A DNA stretch of 64,000 bases from Daejeonella rubra (lineage in GTDB: Bacteria; Bacteroidota; Bacteroidia; Sphingobacteriales; Sphingobacteriaceae): NCBI RefSeq assembly GCF_900103545.1, contig NZ_FNHH01000009.1, forward strand, positions 103,882-167,881. Reading direction: 5' to 3'. Position 1 is the stretch's first letter. Every line of letters starts with the position of its first letter. The position numbers were made by a program, and so were the translations under genes. Positions 8,572 through 17,913 of the stretch are shown in pieces. The notes below the pieces were generated by a model that was given only the letters and a program-made list of their open reading frames with translations, ran no database searches and had not been told where the DNA came from.

Positions 8572-10782
8572 TTATTGTTTCTTCATGATCAGTTTATCTT
8601 TTGGAACCGGTAATTTATTAGTTCTGATATCCAATTCATCAATAATATTCCTGGCACCACCAAGAACATCAATACACCAAAGTACAAATCGGATATCTAC
8701 TGAAATAGTACGTTTATATTGCTTATCAAATGCAATATCACCACTCATAGCTTCCCAGTTACCATCAAAAGCAATTCCAATTAATTCTCCATTACCATTT
8801 AGTACAGGTGATCCTGAATTACCTCCGGTGATATCATTATTACTTATAAATCCAACGGGAAGTGTACCTCCCTCCGCATATTCTCTGAAATCTCTTTTTG
8901 CATAAGCTTCAAGTAAAGATTTCGGAAGATCGAACTCATCATCTCCGGGTTGATATTTAGCAACCATTCCATCAATAGTGGTCTTAATATCATATGTAAT
9001 ACCATCCTTAGGGCTGTAGTTTTGAATGGTACCATAACTGATACGCATAGTAGAATTGGCATCTGGATAAGATAATATTCCTTTATTTTTTTCCAGCAAA
9101 GCTTTCAGATAAAGATTATCAAGACGATTTTTCTCTGTTTGAAAATCAGACAAAACAGTACCAAAATTATTCTTTACATAATCCTGTGGTACCAGATTTA
9201 CAGCATATTTATACGCAGGATCGTTTTCCAGGGCCTCCATACTTGGATTTGACAAGAATGTACGCATCTTCTCAGGATCTATAAGATTACTCTTTTCCCA
9301 TAAATGGTCTGCGTAGTTTTTAAAACTAGCTTCAGCTGAACCTTTCCAGAAATCCTCCAGAATAAGGGTGATGAATTTAGGATGCTGCGACTTAGGAACA
9401 TCCTGATAAAAAGAAGTCAGAATTTGAGCAAAGATCTTCTTATCTGCAATTTCAGAATACGTGTTTTGGTAGTTATTGACTAATACATTCAAATTTTGAT
9501 TTACCTGACTCAGATATGCTGCATCATCTTTACGGGCGATCATTGACTTGATCATACTTCCAATTTGGTTAGCATTACGGATGAAGGATGAAGCCAATAA
9601 ACCTTCATTAATATAGGTAATGTGAACTGCATAAGGCTCATAGGCAGCATATGCATTTTTATAAGCACTAATCAAATTTACATTCACTGAGGATGAAGCT
9701 GCCCATTTGGTAAAATCAGCTTCCTGTTTTTGCTTCTCATCCTGAATTTTTAAGCGTTTTAACTGCTCAGTCTGCCCAATAAAATACTTCCAGTAATTAG
9801 CAATATTTGCATATTGAGAAGACAATTTAAGACGGGTATCCACACTTTTATCCATTTCTTCTTTCCATGCCTTAAGGCGGATATCACGAAGTTTAACAAT
9901 TGTTGGATTGGTTTTTTCTGTTGCCAGATTTACCCCAAAAGAAGTTAAATAGCGGTCTGTACGTCCCGGAAAACCATAAACCATTGAAAAATCGCCATTT
10001 TTAATTCCTTTAATTGAAATAGGAAGTGATTTTTTAGGAGTATAAGGTTTATTATTCTCTGAATAAGCGGCAGATTTATTATTTGCATCAGCATAAACGC
10101 GGAAAACGGAAAAGTCGCCGGTTTGACGAGGCCATTCCCAGTTATCTGTATCACCTCCGAATTTACCAATTGATTGAGAAGGTATTCCAACCAGGCGAAT
10201 GTCATTAAACCTTTCATAGATAAATAAAAGATATTGATTTGCTTTATAAATATCCCTAACATCTGCTTCCATAGTAGTTCCAGAGGTTACATCTGAAGTG
10301 ATCTTCTTGCTTACCTCAGCTATTTTTGCTGCTTTGTCTTTTTCTTCTACCCCAACTAAAGCGGCCATTATCTTTGGTGTAACATCTTCCATACGCACAA
10401 GAAAGCGAACGAACAATCCCTTGATTGGTTTTTCCTCCTGAAAGGATTTAGCATAAAAACCATTATCAAGAATATTATTCTCGGGAGTAGAATTAGATGC
10501 AGCAGCATCATAACCACAGTGATGATTAGTAAAGATCAATCCATTTTTGGAAACGATCTCACCTGTACAAAAACCACCGAATGAAACAATGGCATCCTTA
10601 ATACTAGCCTTATTTACACTATAAAGATCTTCGGGAGTTAATTTAAAACCTTGCTTCTTCATTTGCTCATAATTCTTTCCTATGAGCATTGGAAGCCACA
10701 TACCCTCATCAGCCTTTAGAGGCTGAGCCAAAAACAATACAAATGCCATCAGTATGACTGAGACATATTTTAGTCGATTCAT
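8572..10782 (-). CDS. S46-family dipeptidyl-peptidase (DPP7-like)
   Basis: A secreted serine exopeptidase that removes dipeptides from peptide N-termini in the periplasm, a family prominent in Bacteroidota. The 736-aa precursor has a signal peptide (residues 1-24, ending PLKA before DEGMWLP). The chymotrypsin-like triad is split as in the family: His88 in TNHHCGYDA, an Asp in FGGDTDNWEWPR, and the Ser of GGNSGSPVLN near the C-terminus. The residue 18 positions after the Ser is Gly (FDGNWE), as I recall for DPP7 with hydrophobic preference rather than Arg as in DPP11; this is an inference from memory. It has its own -7 element upstream and faces purM across a bidirectional terminator. Confidence 0.94.
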   Translation of the reverse strand: MNRLKYVSVILMAFVLFLAQPLKADEGMWLPMLIGKNYEQMKKQGFKLTPEDLYSVNKASIKDAIVSFGGFCTGEIVSKNGLIFTNHHCGYDAAASNSTPENNILDNGFYAKSFQEEKPIKGLFVRFLVRMEDVTPKIMAALVGVEEKDKAAKIAEVSKKITSDVTSGTTMEADVRDIYKANQYLLFIYERFNDIRLVGIPSQSIGKFGGDTDNWEWPRQTGDFSVFRVYADANNKSAAYSENNKPYTPKKSLPISIKGIKNGDFSMVYGFPGRTDRYLTSFGVNLATEKTNPTIVKLRDIRLKAWKEEMDKSVDTRLKLSSQYANIANYWKYFIGQTEQLKRLKIQDEKQKQEADFTKWAASSSVNVNLISAYKNAYAAYEPYAVHITYINEGLLASSFIRNANQIGSMIKSMIARKDDAAYLSQVNQNLNVLVNNYQNTYSEIADKKIFAQILTSFYQDVPKSQHPKFITLILEDFWKGSAEASFKNYADHLWEKSNLIDPEKMRTFLSNPSMEALENDPAYKYAVNLVPQDYVKNNFGTVLSDFQTEKNRLDNLYLKALLEKNKGILSYPDANSTMRISYGTIQNYSPKDGITYDIKTTIDGMVAKYQPGDDEFDLPKSLLEAYAKRDFREYAEGGTLPVGFISNNDITGGNSGSPVLNGNGELIGIAFDGNWEAMSGDIAFDKQYKRTISVDIRFVLWCIDVLGGARNIIDELDIRTNKLPVPKDKLIMKKQ

Positions 10783-10810
10783 AAATTTTGATTTAATAAA
10801 ATTGGTTATG

Positions 10811-10818
10811 CAAATATA
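10811..10818 (-). promoter_or_regulatory. -7 element TAnnTTTG for S46 peptidase gene
   Basis: The plus-strand CAAATATA is TATATTTG on the minus strand, an exact match to the Bacteroidota -7 consensus. It lies 28 nt upstream of the ATG ending at 10782, leaving a leader of about 20-25 nt. Confidence 0.65.
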
Positions 10819-10862
10819 ATGCCTTAGAAAGCAAGATGAAACTGTTCTAAATAATAAAGGAC

Positions 10863-10896
10863 AAAAAAAGACCCGCTTCTTTCGAAGCAGGTCTTT
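10863..10896 (-). terminator. Intrinsic terminator of the TonB-dependent receptor gene
   Basis: A 13-bp stem (10867-10879 with 10884-10896, loop 10880-10883) is followed on the minus strand by a seven-T run (plus-strand A-run 10863-10869). The one non-Watson-Crick pair is G-U on the minus-strand RNA and C-A on the plus strand, so the structure works only for the minus-strand transcript. Confidence 0.88.
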
Positions 10897-10913
10897 GGAT
10901 AATCCAAAAAATA

Positions 10914-13900
10914 TTATTGGAAATTGTAACGGAAACCGAATTGCATATAATAAGTAGATGCAAAAGTTTGAGAAGTTCCAAAAGTTGAACTTACCGGTTT
11001 ATTATTGAATGTATTTAACCAGAATGTAGGCTTAGTTGTTCCACCTGGTGTTAACGCAGAAACGTTCTGAGGAACAAGAACAGCTGCAGTTTGAACAAAA
11101 TTAACATTACCCCATTTGCTGCTCAATAAGTTACCAAAGTTCATAACGTCCACAGTGAATTGGAAATTATTTTTGCTTTTACCAAAATCCTTGAAAATTT
11201 CCTGAGTTAATCTAACATCAACCTGGTTTCTCCATGGAAGTTTAGCTCCACTACGCTCAGCATACTTTCCTTTGTTCTTTTTAAGGTAATCATCCTGCTC
11301 AACATAAGCGAAGAAGAGATCACTTTGCTGCTGTGCAGTATAGGCAACATTACTTGTTCCTGAAGAAGCCGGACGAGCTGCAAAAGTGATCTCAGAAGCA
11401 TCCTTAGGAATGTAAATCAAATCATTTGTTTGTCCGTCACGGTTAAAGTCAGTAGAATAAGTATAAGAGAATCTTCCCTGATGTGAAGCCTCGAAAAACA
11501 TAGACACAGATGTAGCAAGGTTTTTAATATATTCTTTACGGTAAGTAAGACCTGCAATTACACGGTGAGGTACATTAAAGTTTGAATAACTCATACCTGG
11601 ATTATTTCCTGTATTTGAGGTTTGAGTATTAGACCATGTATTAAATAACTGGTCACCACCACCATCATAAATTAATTTTTGTTCACTTCTGGTATATGAC
11701 AATTGAGCTGATAATCCTTTATTGAAAGATTTGTTCAACGTTGCAGTCAAAAACCATGAATGACCCTCATTTGAATTATCCAACACAATAGAATTTAATG
11801 AACCTGTTGCAGTTGCACTTGCCTGTCCAGTGTTTGTCAGTTTGTTTATAAACTTATCAACGTTTGCATTTGGATACATTGGACGGTTATCCGGATAACC
11901 TGAAACATTTAAAGCTTTTGGATCAACAAGATTGACATTGAATCCTTTTGCAATGTTCAGATCTTTATTGTAAATACCTTCTAATGTACCAACAATACCC
12001 CACGGCAACTTCGCGTCTAAAGCTAAGCTGCTTTTCCAGGTTTGAGGAAATTTAAAATCAGGATCAATTGCACTGATTGTACCAGGAATTGAAGTACCGG
12101 CTGCCGGAGGAGTAGCTGGAAGGTACTTTCTAATATCAGCACTGAATGGTCCTGGAGTATTAGCAGTACCATTAAAGTTTTGAGTAAACTGAATAAGACC
12201 AGCATCACCAGATTGAGCAACGATCCAAACAAAAGGAACTTTTGTAGTAAAGATACCGGTACCACCTCTTATTTGTAGAGAACGATCACCTTTAACATCA
12301 TAATTGAAACCTAACCTTGGAGAGAACATAATTCTTTCTTTAGGCAATACACCTGTATCAATTTTTCTTCCCTGAGAGAACGTTAGAGGTGCGATCAAAG
12401 GATGCGTTTTTACTTCAGGAACATCCGGATAAGTAGGTAGCTCAAAACGAATACCCGCAGTAATATTTAACTTCTCACCTACGCGGAAATTATCCTGAAG
12501 GTAAGCTGAATACTGCTGGAATTTAAATGTTGGGAATGCCTGCGCATAACCCGGAGATAAAGAATAAGTTATTGCATAATCATTTGGCTTAGAGCCATTT
12601 ACAAAATCTTCCCAGGAGTTGAAACGGTAATAACCTGTTCCGAAGCGTTGAAAACCATTTTTTGTTGTACTAAAATCCATTTGAGCACCCAGAGTCAACT
12701 CATGGTTACCCAGATTCATTGTGAAATTATCTGTGAAGCTATAAGTCTGAACGTCTCTTAAGTTTCCATAAGTAAAAGGCTCATAACCGAAGGTTGTAAA
12801 TGCCGTTCCGTCTTTCATTATATCTACCAGAGGAAACACATCACTTTCAGAACCTCTTGGGTCATTCTGATGAGTGAAACTACCTCTTAAAGTATTTGAA
12901 AATTTAGATCCAAAAGAAGAGTTTAACTCAGCTGCCAATGAATATTGATTAGCTTGCTGAGAATAATTTGAATTACTGAAGTGCAGGTGACCAGGGTTTA
13001 AACGTCCGCCATTATTTGGGAAATTAAAACCAGTTCCTCCTGTAGAGTTACTCAAAAAAGAAGGAGAACTACTCTCTACCTGATTATAACGAATATTAAA
13101 GCGGTGATCTTTATTAATATTCCAGTCGACACGTGCAAGGAATTTGTAGTTATTACTTTTATTTGAATAACCCTGATAGACTCCCGGATTATAACCATAG
13201 GTATTTTTAAGGTAATTACTAATCATATCTAATTCGCCTGCTAAAGGACGAGCTACATTAGGGTTAGAACCAAATGGAGCTGCAGAAGTTGCTGCTACCC
13301 TGTTCTGACCTGGTCTAACCTCATCAGTACGGTCGATATTTGCAAAGAAGAAAAGTTTATTTTTGATGATAGGTCCACCTAAACTAAGAGCGAACTGAGT
13401 AACATCAAGAGGTTGTAAAGTGATTGTATTTCCGTCAACTTTACTTCCCTGGTTACCATCATTACGCATACCGAAATATGCATTTCCGAAAAAACTATTT
13501 CTTCCTGAACGGGTTACAGCATTAATTGCACTACCTACAAATCCAGACATTCTTACATCATAAGGAGCAACATTTACTGATACCTCCTCAATAGCGTCAA
13601 TTGAGATAGGAGAACCACCTGCAGGCAGGTTGCTTCCGATACCAAATTGGTTGTTAAAATCTGAACCATCCACTGTAAAGTTATTCTGACGGTAATTACC
13701 ACCACCTATCGAAGCACCGTTAGCCTGAGGGGTAAATTTAGTCAGGTCATTGACACTTCTGCTGATCGTAGGTACGTTTTGAATTTGTGCACGACCAATA
13801 TTGGTTGTAGCACCTGTACGGTTGGCATTAAGTACTGAGTTAGGATCCTGTGCAGTAATTACCACTTCCTGAAGTTCTCTTCCGGATGCATTTAACATTA

Positions 13901-14210
13901 CATTTAACACATAAGGCTCGCCTAACTTTAACATCACTTCGCTGAATGATTCCGATTGGTATCCAACATAAGTTACCTGTATAAGATAAGGACCTCCAAC
14001 ACGCATGTTAGGGATATTAAATCTTCCGTCAACACCGGAAGAAGAACCATAAACGGTCCCTGTTGGCTGATGTGTAGCCTTAATTGTAGCACCGATCAGT
14101 GATTCCTTTGAATCACGAATAGTACCCGATAAACTACTTGTTGTTACCTGTGCAGATATATTAAACACAGTACATAACACGACAAGTGTTAAGAGTAGAA
14201 TTTTCTTCAT
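10914..14210 (-). CDS. Oar-like TonB-dependent outer-membrane receptor
   Basis: A 1098-aa outer-membrane beta-barrel of the TonB-dependent receptor superfamily. The signal peptide (about 1-20, ending NISAQ) precedes a carboxypeptidase-regulatory domain (about 24-110: SSLSGTIRDSKESLIGATIKA and VDGRFNIPNM). A plug domain follows (NVPTISRSVNDLTKFTPQA, VDGSDFNNQFG, AIEEVSVNVAPYDVRMSGF), then a long barrel rich in Asn and aromatic residues. The C-terminus YYMQFGFRYNFQ resembles a final beta strand. The plug pattern VNVAPYDVR matches Oar-type proteins related to Myxococcus Oar rather than SusC. No SusD partner or glycosidase is adjacent, so the substrate is unknown; Oar relatives have been linked to export or adhesion. 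It is monocistronic with its own -7 element and terminator. Confidence 0.93.
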   Translation of the reverse strand: MKKILLLTLVVLCTVFNISAQVTTSSLSGTIRDSKESLIGATIKATHQPTGTVYGSSSGVDGRFNIPNMRVGGPYLIQVTYVGYQSESFSEVMLKLGEPYVLNVMLNASGRELQEVVITAQDPNSVLNANRTGATTNIGRAQIQNVPTISRSVNDLTKFTPQANGASIGGGNYRQNNFTVDGSDFNNQFGIGSNLPAGGSPISIDAIEEVSVNVAPYDVRMSGFVGSAINAVTRSGRNSFFGNAYFGMRNDGNQGSKVDGNTITLQPLDVTQFALSLGGPIIKNKLFFFANIDRTDEVRPGQNRVAATSAAPFGSNPNVARPLAGELDMISNYLKNTYGYNPGVYQGYSNKSNNYKFLARVDWNINKDHRFNIRYNQVESSSPSFLSNSTGGTGFNFPNNGGRLNPGHLHFSNSNYSQQANQYSLAAELNSSFGSKFSNTLRGSFTHQNDPRGSESDVFPLVDIMKDGTAFTTFGYEPFTYGNLRDVQTYSFTDNFTMNLGNHELTLGAQMDFSTTKNGFQRFGTGYYRFNSWEDFVNGSKPNDYAITYSLSPGYAQAFPTFKFQQYSAYLQDNFRVGEKLNITAGIRFELPTYPDVPEVKTHPLIAPLTFSQGRKIDTGVLPKERIMFSPRLGFNYDVKGDRSLQIRGGTGIFTTKVPFVWIVAQSGDAGLIQFTQNFNGTANTPGPFSADIRKYLPATPPAAGTSIPGTISAIDPDFKFPQTWKSSLALDAKLPWGIVGTLEGIYNKDLNIAKGFNVNLVDPKALNVSGYPDNRPMYPNANVDKFINKLTNTGQASATATGSLNSIVLDNSNEGHSWFLTATLNKSFNKGLSAQLSYTRSEQKLIYDGGGDQLFNTWSNTQTSNTGNNPGMSYSNFNVPHRVIAGLTYRKEYIKNLATSVSMFFEASHQGRFSYTYSTDFNRDGQTNDLIYIPKDASEITFAARPASSGTSNVAYTAQQQSDLFFAYVEQDDYLKKNKGKYAERSGAKLPWRNQVDVRLTQEIFKDFGKSKNNFQFTVDVMNFGNLLSSKWGNVNFVQTAAVLVPQNVSALTPGGTTKPTFWLNTFNNKPVSSTFGTSQTFASTYYMQFGFRYNFQ

Positions 14211-14247
14211 AAATTGGTTTTTTAATAATTGGTTGTTTGAATCGCCG

Positions 14248-14255
14248 CAAATATA
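14248..14255 (-). promoter_or_regulatory. -7 element TAnnTTTG for TonB-dependent receptor gene
   Basis: The plus-strand CAAATATA is TATATTTG (followed by GC) on the minus strand, an exact -7 consensus match. It lies 37 nt upstream of the receptor ATG ending at 14210. Confidence 0.7.
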
Positions 14256-14404
14256 CAGAGCATTTCTGAAAATTCGATAGTGTCTATATTAACTTAATGT
14301 TAAATATTACAGATACTTTTCGACATTCCAATGTTTTCAACAGGCTATCCTACAAATGAATAACTAAGTCTGGACAAATATTTTCAACCCGTTGAGTATT
14401 TTGT

Positions 14405-14412
14405 TAGATTTG
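14405..14412 (+). promoter_or_regulatory. -7 element TAnnTTTG for lpdA
   Basis: TAGATTTG followed by C matches the Bacteroidota -7 consensus and lies 33 nt before the lpdA ATG at 14446. Confidence 0.65.
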
Positions 14413-14445
14413 CCTTAATTCTCCATTGTACTACAAATATTATAT

Positions 14446-15834
14446 ATGAATTACGACATCATTATTATCGGAAGTGGACCAGGCGGATACGTTGCAGCCA
14501 TCCGTGCAGCACAGTTAGGCTTAAAGGTTGCAATCGTTGAACGCGAATCCCTTGGTGGAATTTGTTTGAACTGGGGTTGCATTCCTACCAAGGCCTTGTT
14601 AAAAAGTGCCAATGTTTTTGAATATATAACTCATGCAGCAGATTATGGCATCAAAGTTCAGGGTTCAGAAGCCGATTTTGGAGCAATAATTAAAAGAAGC
14701 CGTGGCGTTGCCGAAGGAATGAGTAAAGGTGTACAGTTCCTGATGAAGAAGAATAAGATCGATGTCATCATGGGTACAGGAAAAATAAAAAAAGGCGGTA
14801 AAGTTGATGTTTTGGGACCTGATGGATCTTCAAAAGAATATTCTGCCACACATACCATACTCGCTACAGGCGGTCGTTCAAGAGAATTGCCTAATTTAAA
14901 GCAGGATGGTAAAAAAATTATCGGTTACCGTCAGGCAATGGTTTTACCTGAACAGCCTAAATCTATGGTAGTTGTAGGTTCTGGTGCTATTGGTGTTGAA
15001 TTCGCTTATTTTTATAATGCTCTGGGAACTAAAGTAACCATCGTTGAATATCTCGACAATATTGTACCTGTGGAGGATGAAGATATTTCGAAACAACTAT
15101 TAAGAAGTTTTAAGAAATCAGGAATAACCATCATGACCGGAACCAATGTGGAGTCAGTTGATACTTCCGGTACCGGTTGTAAAGTACAGGTTAAAACTGC
15201 TGCCGGAACTGAAGTAATTGAATGTGATATTGTTCTTTCTGCGATCGGAGTTAGTCCGAATCTTGAAAATATAGGTTTAGAGGAGGTTGGAATTCAGATT
15301 GAAAAAGGCCGTGTTCAGGTTGATGATTTTTACAAGACTAATATTGAAGGCGTTTATGCTATAGGTGATATTGTTAAAGGTCAGGCACTTGCACATGTAG
15401 CATCGGCAGAAGGTATTATTTGTGTTGAAAAAATTGCTGGTCATCATCCCGAACCACTAAACTATAATAACATCCCGGGTTGTACTTACTGTTCTCCTGA
15501 GATCGCTTCAGTTGGATATACTGAAAAAGCTGCAAAAGAAGCCGGATATGAAGTAAAGATCGGAAAGTTTCCATTTTCAGCATCAGGTAAAGCAAGTGCA
15601 GCCGGAGCGAAAGATGGATTTGTCAAGGTTATCTTTGATGCCAAATATGGAGAGTTTCTTGGCGCACACATGATCGGTACCAATGTTACAGAAATGATCG
15701 CTGAAGTTGTGGTAGCAAGAAAACTTGAAACCACAGGTATGGACATCGTAAAAACTGTACATCCGCACCCTACAATGAGTGAAGCAATCATGGAGGCAGC
15801 AGCGGATGCATATGGTGAAGTGATTCACTTGTAA
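14446..15834 (+). CDS. lpdA: Dihydrolipoyl dehydrogenase
   Basis: The E3 flavoprotein that reoxidises dihydrolipoamide in 2-oxoacid dehydrogenase and glycine-cleavage complexes, with FAD and NAD+. It is 462 aa, the usual size. The N-terminal FAD site is IIIGSGPGGYVAA (6-18); the redox disulfide is Cys40-Cys45 in GGICLNWGCIPTKA. The NAD site is VVVGSGAIGVEFA (about 177), and the second FAD motif is GVYAIGDIV (about 304). The C-terminal catalytic dyad is in HPHPTMSEAI. No E1 or E2 genes are adjacent, so it may serve several complexes. It may be read through into the MBL gene 35 bp downstream. Confidence 0.97.
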   Translation: MNYDIIIIGSGPGGYVAAIRAAQLGLKVAIVERESLGGICLNWGCIPTKALLKSANVFEYITHAADYGIKVQGSEADFGAIIKRSRGVAEGMSKGVQFLMKKNKIDVIMGTGKIKKGGKVDVLGPDGSSKEYSATHTILATGGRSRELPNLKQDGKKIIGYRQAMVLPEQPKSMVVVGSGAIGVEFAYFYNALGTKVTIVEYLDNIVPVEDEDISKQLLRSFKKSGITIMTGTNVESVDTSGTGCKVQVKTAAGTEVIECDIVLSAIGVSPNLENIGLEEVGIQIEKGRVQVDDFYKTNIEGVYAIGDIVKGQALAHVASAEGIICVEKIAGHHPEPLNYNNIPGCTYCSPEIASVGYTEKAAKEAGYEVKIGKFPFSASGKASAAGAKDGFVKVIFDAKYGEFLGAHMIGTNVTEMIAEVVVARKLETTGMDIVKTVHPHPTMSEAIMEAAADAYGEVIHL

Positions 15835-15869
15835 AAATTAATTTAAAGAATTGACAAATAAGTTCTGAT

Positions 15870-16712
15870 ATGAAATTATACACGATCGATACTGGTTTTT
15901 TTAAGTTAGATGGTGGTGCTATGTTTGGCGTAGTTCCAAAATCCATCTGGCAAAAGACTAATCCGGCAGATGAATTTAATCTTTGTACCTGGGCGATGCG
16001 ATGTTTGCTGGTACAGGATGGCGATCGTCTGATACTCATCGATAACGGTATTGGTTATAAACAGGATGAGCGTTTTTTAAAACATTACCATTTACACGGC
16101 AATGATACTCTTGAAAAATCACTTGAACATCATGGATTCTCTAAAGATGATATAACTGATGTTTTTTTAACCCATCTGCATTTTGACCATTGTGGAGGGT
16201 CTATTGAGAGACTGGAAGACGGGACTTTAGTCCCGGCTTTTAAAAATGCAAACTACTGGAGTAATAAGGAGCACTGGCAATGGGCAGTTGAACCTAATGA
16301 TAGGGAGAAAGCCTCATTTTTGAAGGAAAATATTTTGCCTATTCAGGAAAGCGGAAAACTTAAATTTATTGACACTGTTGATGGAGTTTCATTTACCGAA
16401 AACATTAAGATCCGCTTTGCTTATGGACACACGGATGCCATGATGTTGCCTCAGATCAGTTATAAAGGTAAAACCATCTTATATATGGCAGATATGCTCC
16501 CATCAGTGGGGCATATTCCAATGCCATACGTAATGTCTTATGATATGTTCCCGCTCAAAACATTGAATGAGAAAAAGAAATACCTCGAAGAAGCAGTTCA
16601 AAATAATTATATCCTGTTTCTTGAACATGATCCTGTGAACGAATGCTGCACACTTCAGGAAACAGAAAAAGGTATCCGTGTTAAGGATACCTTTAAGTTA
16701 AGCGAGATCTAA
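15870..16712 (+). CDS. MBL-fold metallohydrolase
   Basis: A 280-aa metallo-beta-lactamase-fold hydrolase. The di-zinc motif HxHxDH is intact as THLHFDHCGG (about residues 107-116), with later metal ligands probably in YGHTDAMM (about 188) and FLEHDP (about 252). The overall form resembles the lactonase/hydrolase group of the superfamily, but the substrate cannot be inferred. There is no signal peptide, so a cytoplasmic enzyme is likely. It lies 35 bp after lpdA on the same strand and may share its transcript. Confidence 0.85.
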   Translation: MKLYTIDTGFFKLDGGAMFGVVPKSIWQKTNPADEFNLCTWAMRCLLVQDGDRLILIDNGIGYKQDERFLKHYHLHGNDTLEKSLEHHGFSKDDITDVFLTHLHFDHCGGSIERLEDGTLVPAFKNANYWSNKEHWQWAVEPNDREKASFLKENILPIQESGKLKFIDTVDGVSFTENIKIRFAYGHTDAMMLPQISYKGKTILYMADMLPSVGHIPMPYVMSYDMFPLKTLNEKKKYLEEAVQNNYILFLEHDPVNECCTLQETEKGIRVKDTFKLSEI

Positions 16713-16729
16713 ATTTTTATTCAACTACT

Positions 16730-16764
16730 AATTATTGTTTATAATTTACTGATAAACAATAATT
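16730..16764. terminator. Inverted repeat between MBL and aldo/keto reductase genes
   Basis: A perfect 13-bp AT-rich inverted repeat (16730-16742 with 16752-16764) lies between convergent genes. Its right arm reaches the first base of the aldo/keto reductase stop codon. It lacks a clean T-run, so bidirectional termination is plausible but not certain. Confidence 0.5.
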
Positions 16765-17747
16765 TATGGTATAATAACCTCTGGCTTAGTTCCGGTAATC
16801 TGATCAATTTCTTCCATCACTTCATTTGTCAGCAAAGGAACCACTTCCAATGCAGTCAGATTTTCCTTTAGCTGTACTGCCTTTGAAGCACCCAGGATGA
16901 CAGTACTGACATGAGGATTTTTTAAACACCATGCAATTGCGAGTTTAGCTAATGAGGTATTTAGTCTCTCTGCAATTGCCTGCAATAATTTAACCTTATG
17001 TATGTTTGACTCAACAAGCAGTCTGTTTCTTAACCATTCGAGATTATCCATGCTGAAACGTGCATCTTTTGGATCGGCATTATTGTATTTTCCAGAAAGT
17101 AAACCGGATGCCATCGGACTCCAGATGGTTGTTCCCATCCCAAAATCTCTGAACAATAATAAAAACTCCATTTCCATTTTATCACGCCAAAGCATGTTAT
17201 ACTGCGGCTGCTCCATTACAGGAGGCACTAAATGGTTCTTTTCAGCAAAATAATGAGCCTGCATGATCTCTAATGCACTCCACTCTGAAGTACCCCAATA
17301 AAGGGCTTTACCTGATTGAACCAATTGATGCATTGCCCAAACAGTTTCTTCAATAGGTGTTTCCTTATCCGGACGATGGCAATAGATCAGATCAACATAA
17401 TCAAGCTGCAAGCGTTTCAATGCATTGTGAGTTCCTTCAAAAAGATGTTTTTTGGATAGACCGATCATATTCGGCTTCTTTTCTTCTGCTCCGAAAAATA
17501 TCTTACTGGAAACGATATAAGAACTACGATCCCAATTTTTCTTTTTCAGGATCTTTCCCATAACGACCTCTGACTTACCACCTGCATATCCTTCAGCATT
17601 GTCGAAAAAATTAACACCGCCTTCGTAAGCAATATCCATAAGCTCTTCAGCAACTTTATCTTCGATCTGCTGACCAAAAGTTAACCAACTTCCCAGCGAA
17701 AGTGCACTAACTTTTAGCCCTGATTTACCTAAACGTCTGTATTCCAT
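16764..17747 (-). CDS. Aldo/keto reductase (K+-channel beta-subunit-like)
   Basis: A 327-aa NAD(P)H-dependent oxidoreductase of the AKR superfamily, close to the Kv-beta/YghZ-type group. The catalytic tetrad is recognisable: Asp and Tyr in FFDNAEGYAGGKSE (about 48-61), Lys in YIVSSKIFFG (about 82) and His in DLIYCHRPDKETP (about 121). The C-terminal cofactor segment is STVILGASKAVQLKENL (about 280-296). The physiological substrate is unknown; methylglyoxal or other small aldehydes are typical for the group. It is a single gene, divergent from smc. Confidence 0.9.
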   Translation of the reverse strand: MEYRRLGKSGLKVSALSLGSWLTFGQQIEDKVAEELMDIAYEGGVNFFDNAEGYAGGKSEVVMGKILKKKNWDRSSYIVSSKIFFGAEEKKPNMIGLSKKHLFEGTHNALKRLQLDYVDLIYCHRPDKETPIEETVWAMHQLVQSGKALYWGTSEWSALEIMQAHYFAEKNHLVPPVMEQPQYNMLWRDKMEMEFLLLFRDFGMGTTIWSPMASGLLSGKYNNADPKDARFSMDNLEWLRNRLLVESNIHKVKLLQAIAERLNTSLAKLAIAWCLKNPHVSTVILGASKAVQLKENLTALEVVPLLTNEVMEEIDQITGTKPEVIIP

Positions 17748-17913
17748 GATTTTATGTTTATTATATTATAGATTGTTTTCTTCTCTAAATTAGCAATTTA
17801 CAAGTCAAAAAAACATTTATCATTTCATCATTTTTAAATTATATAGGTCTGTATTATTTTATAAATTGTCCCCATAAATGTAATTGAGATTCGCAACTTG
17901 CGGAAATAAAGAA

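Noticed and set aside
17884..17913. TTG start for smc
   Set aside because: The ATG at 17914 gives the conserved SMC N-terminus; the upstream ten residues are not typical.
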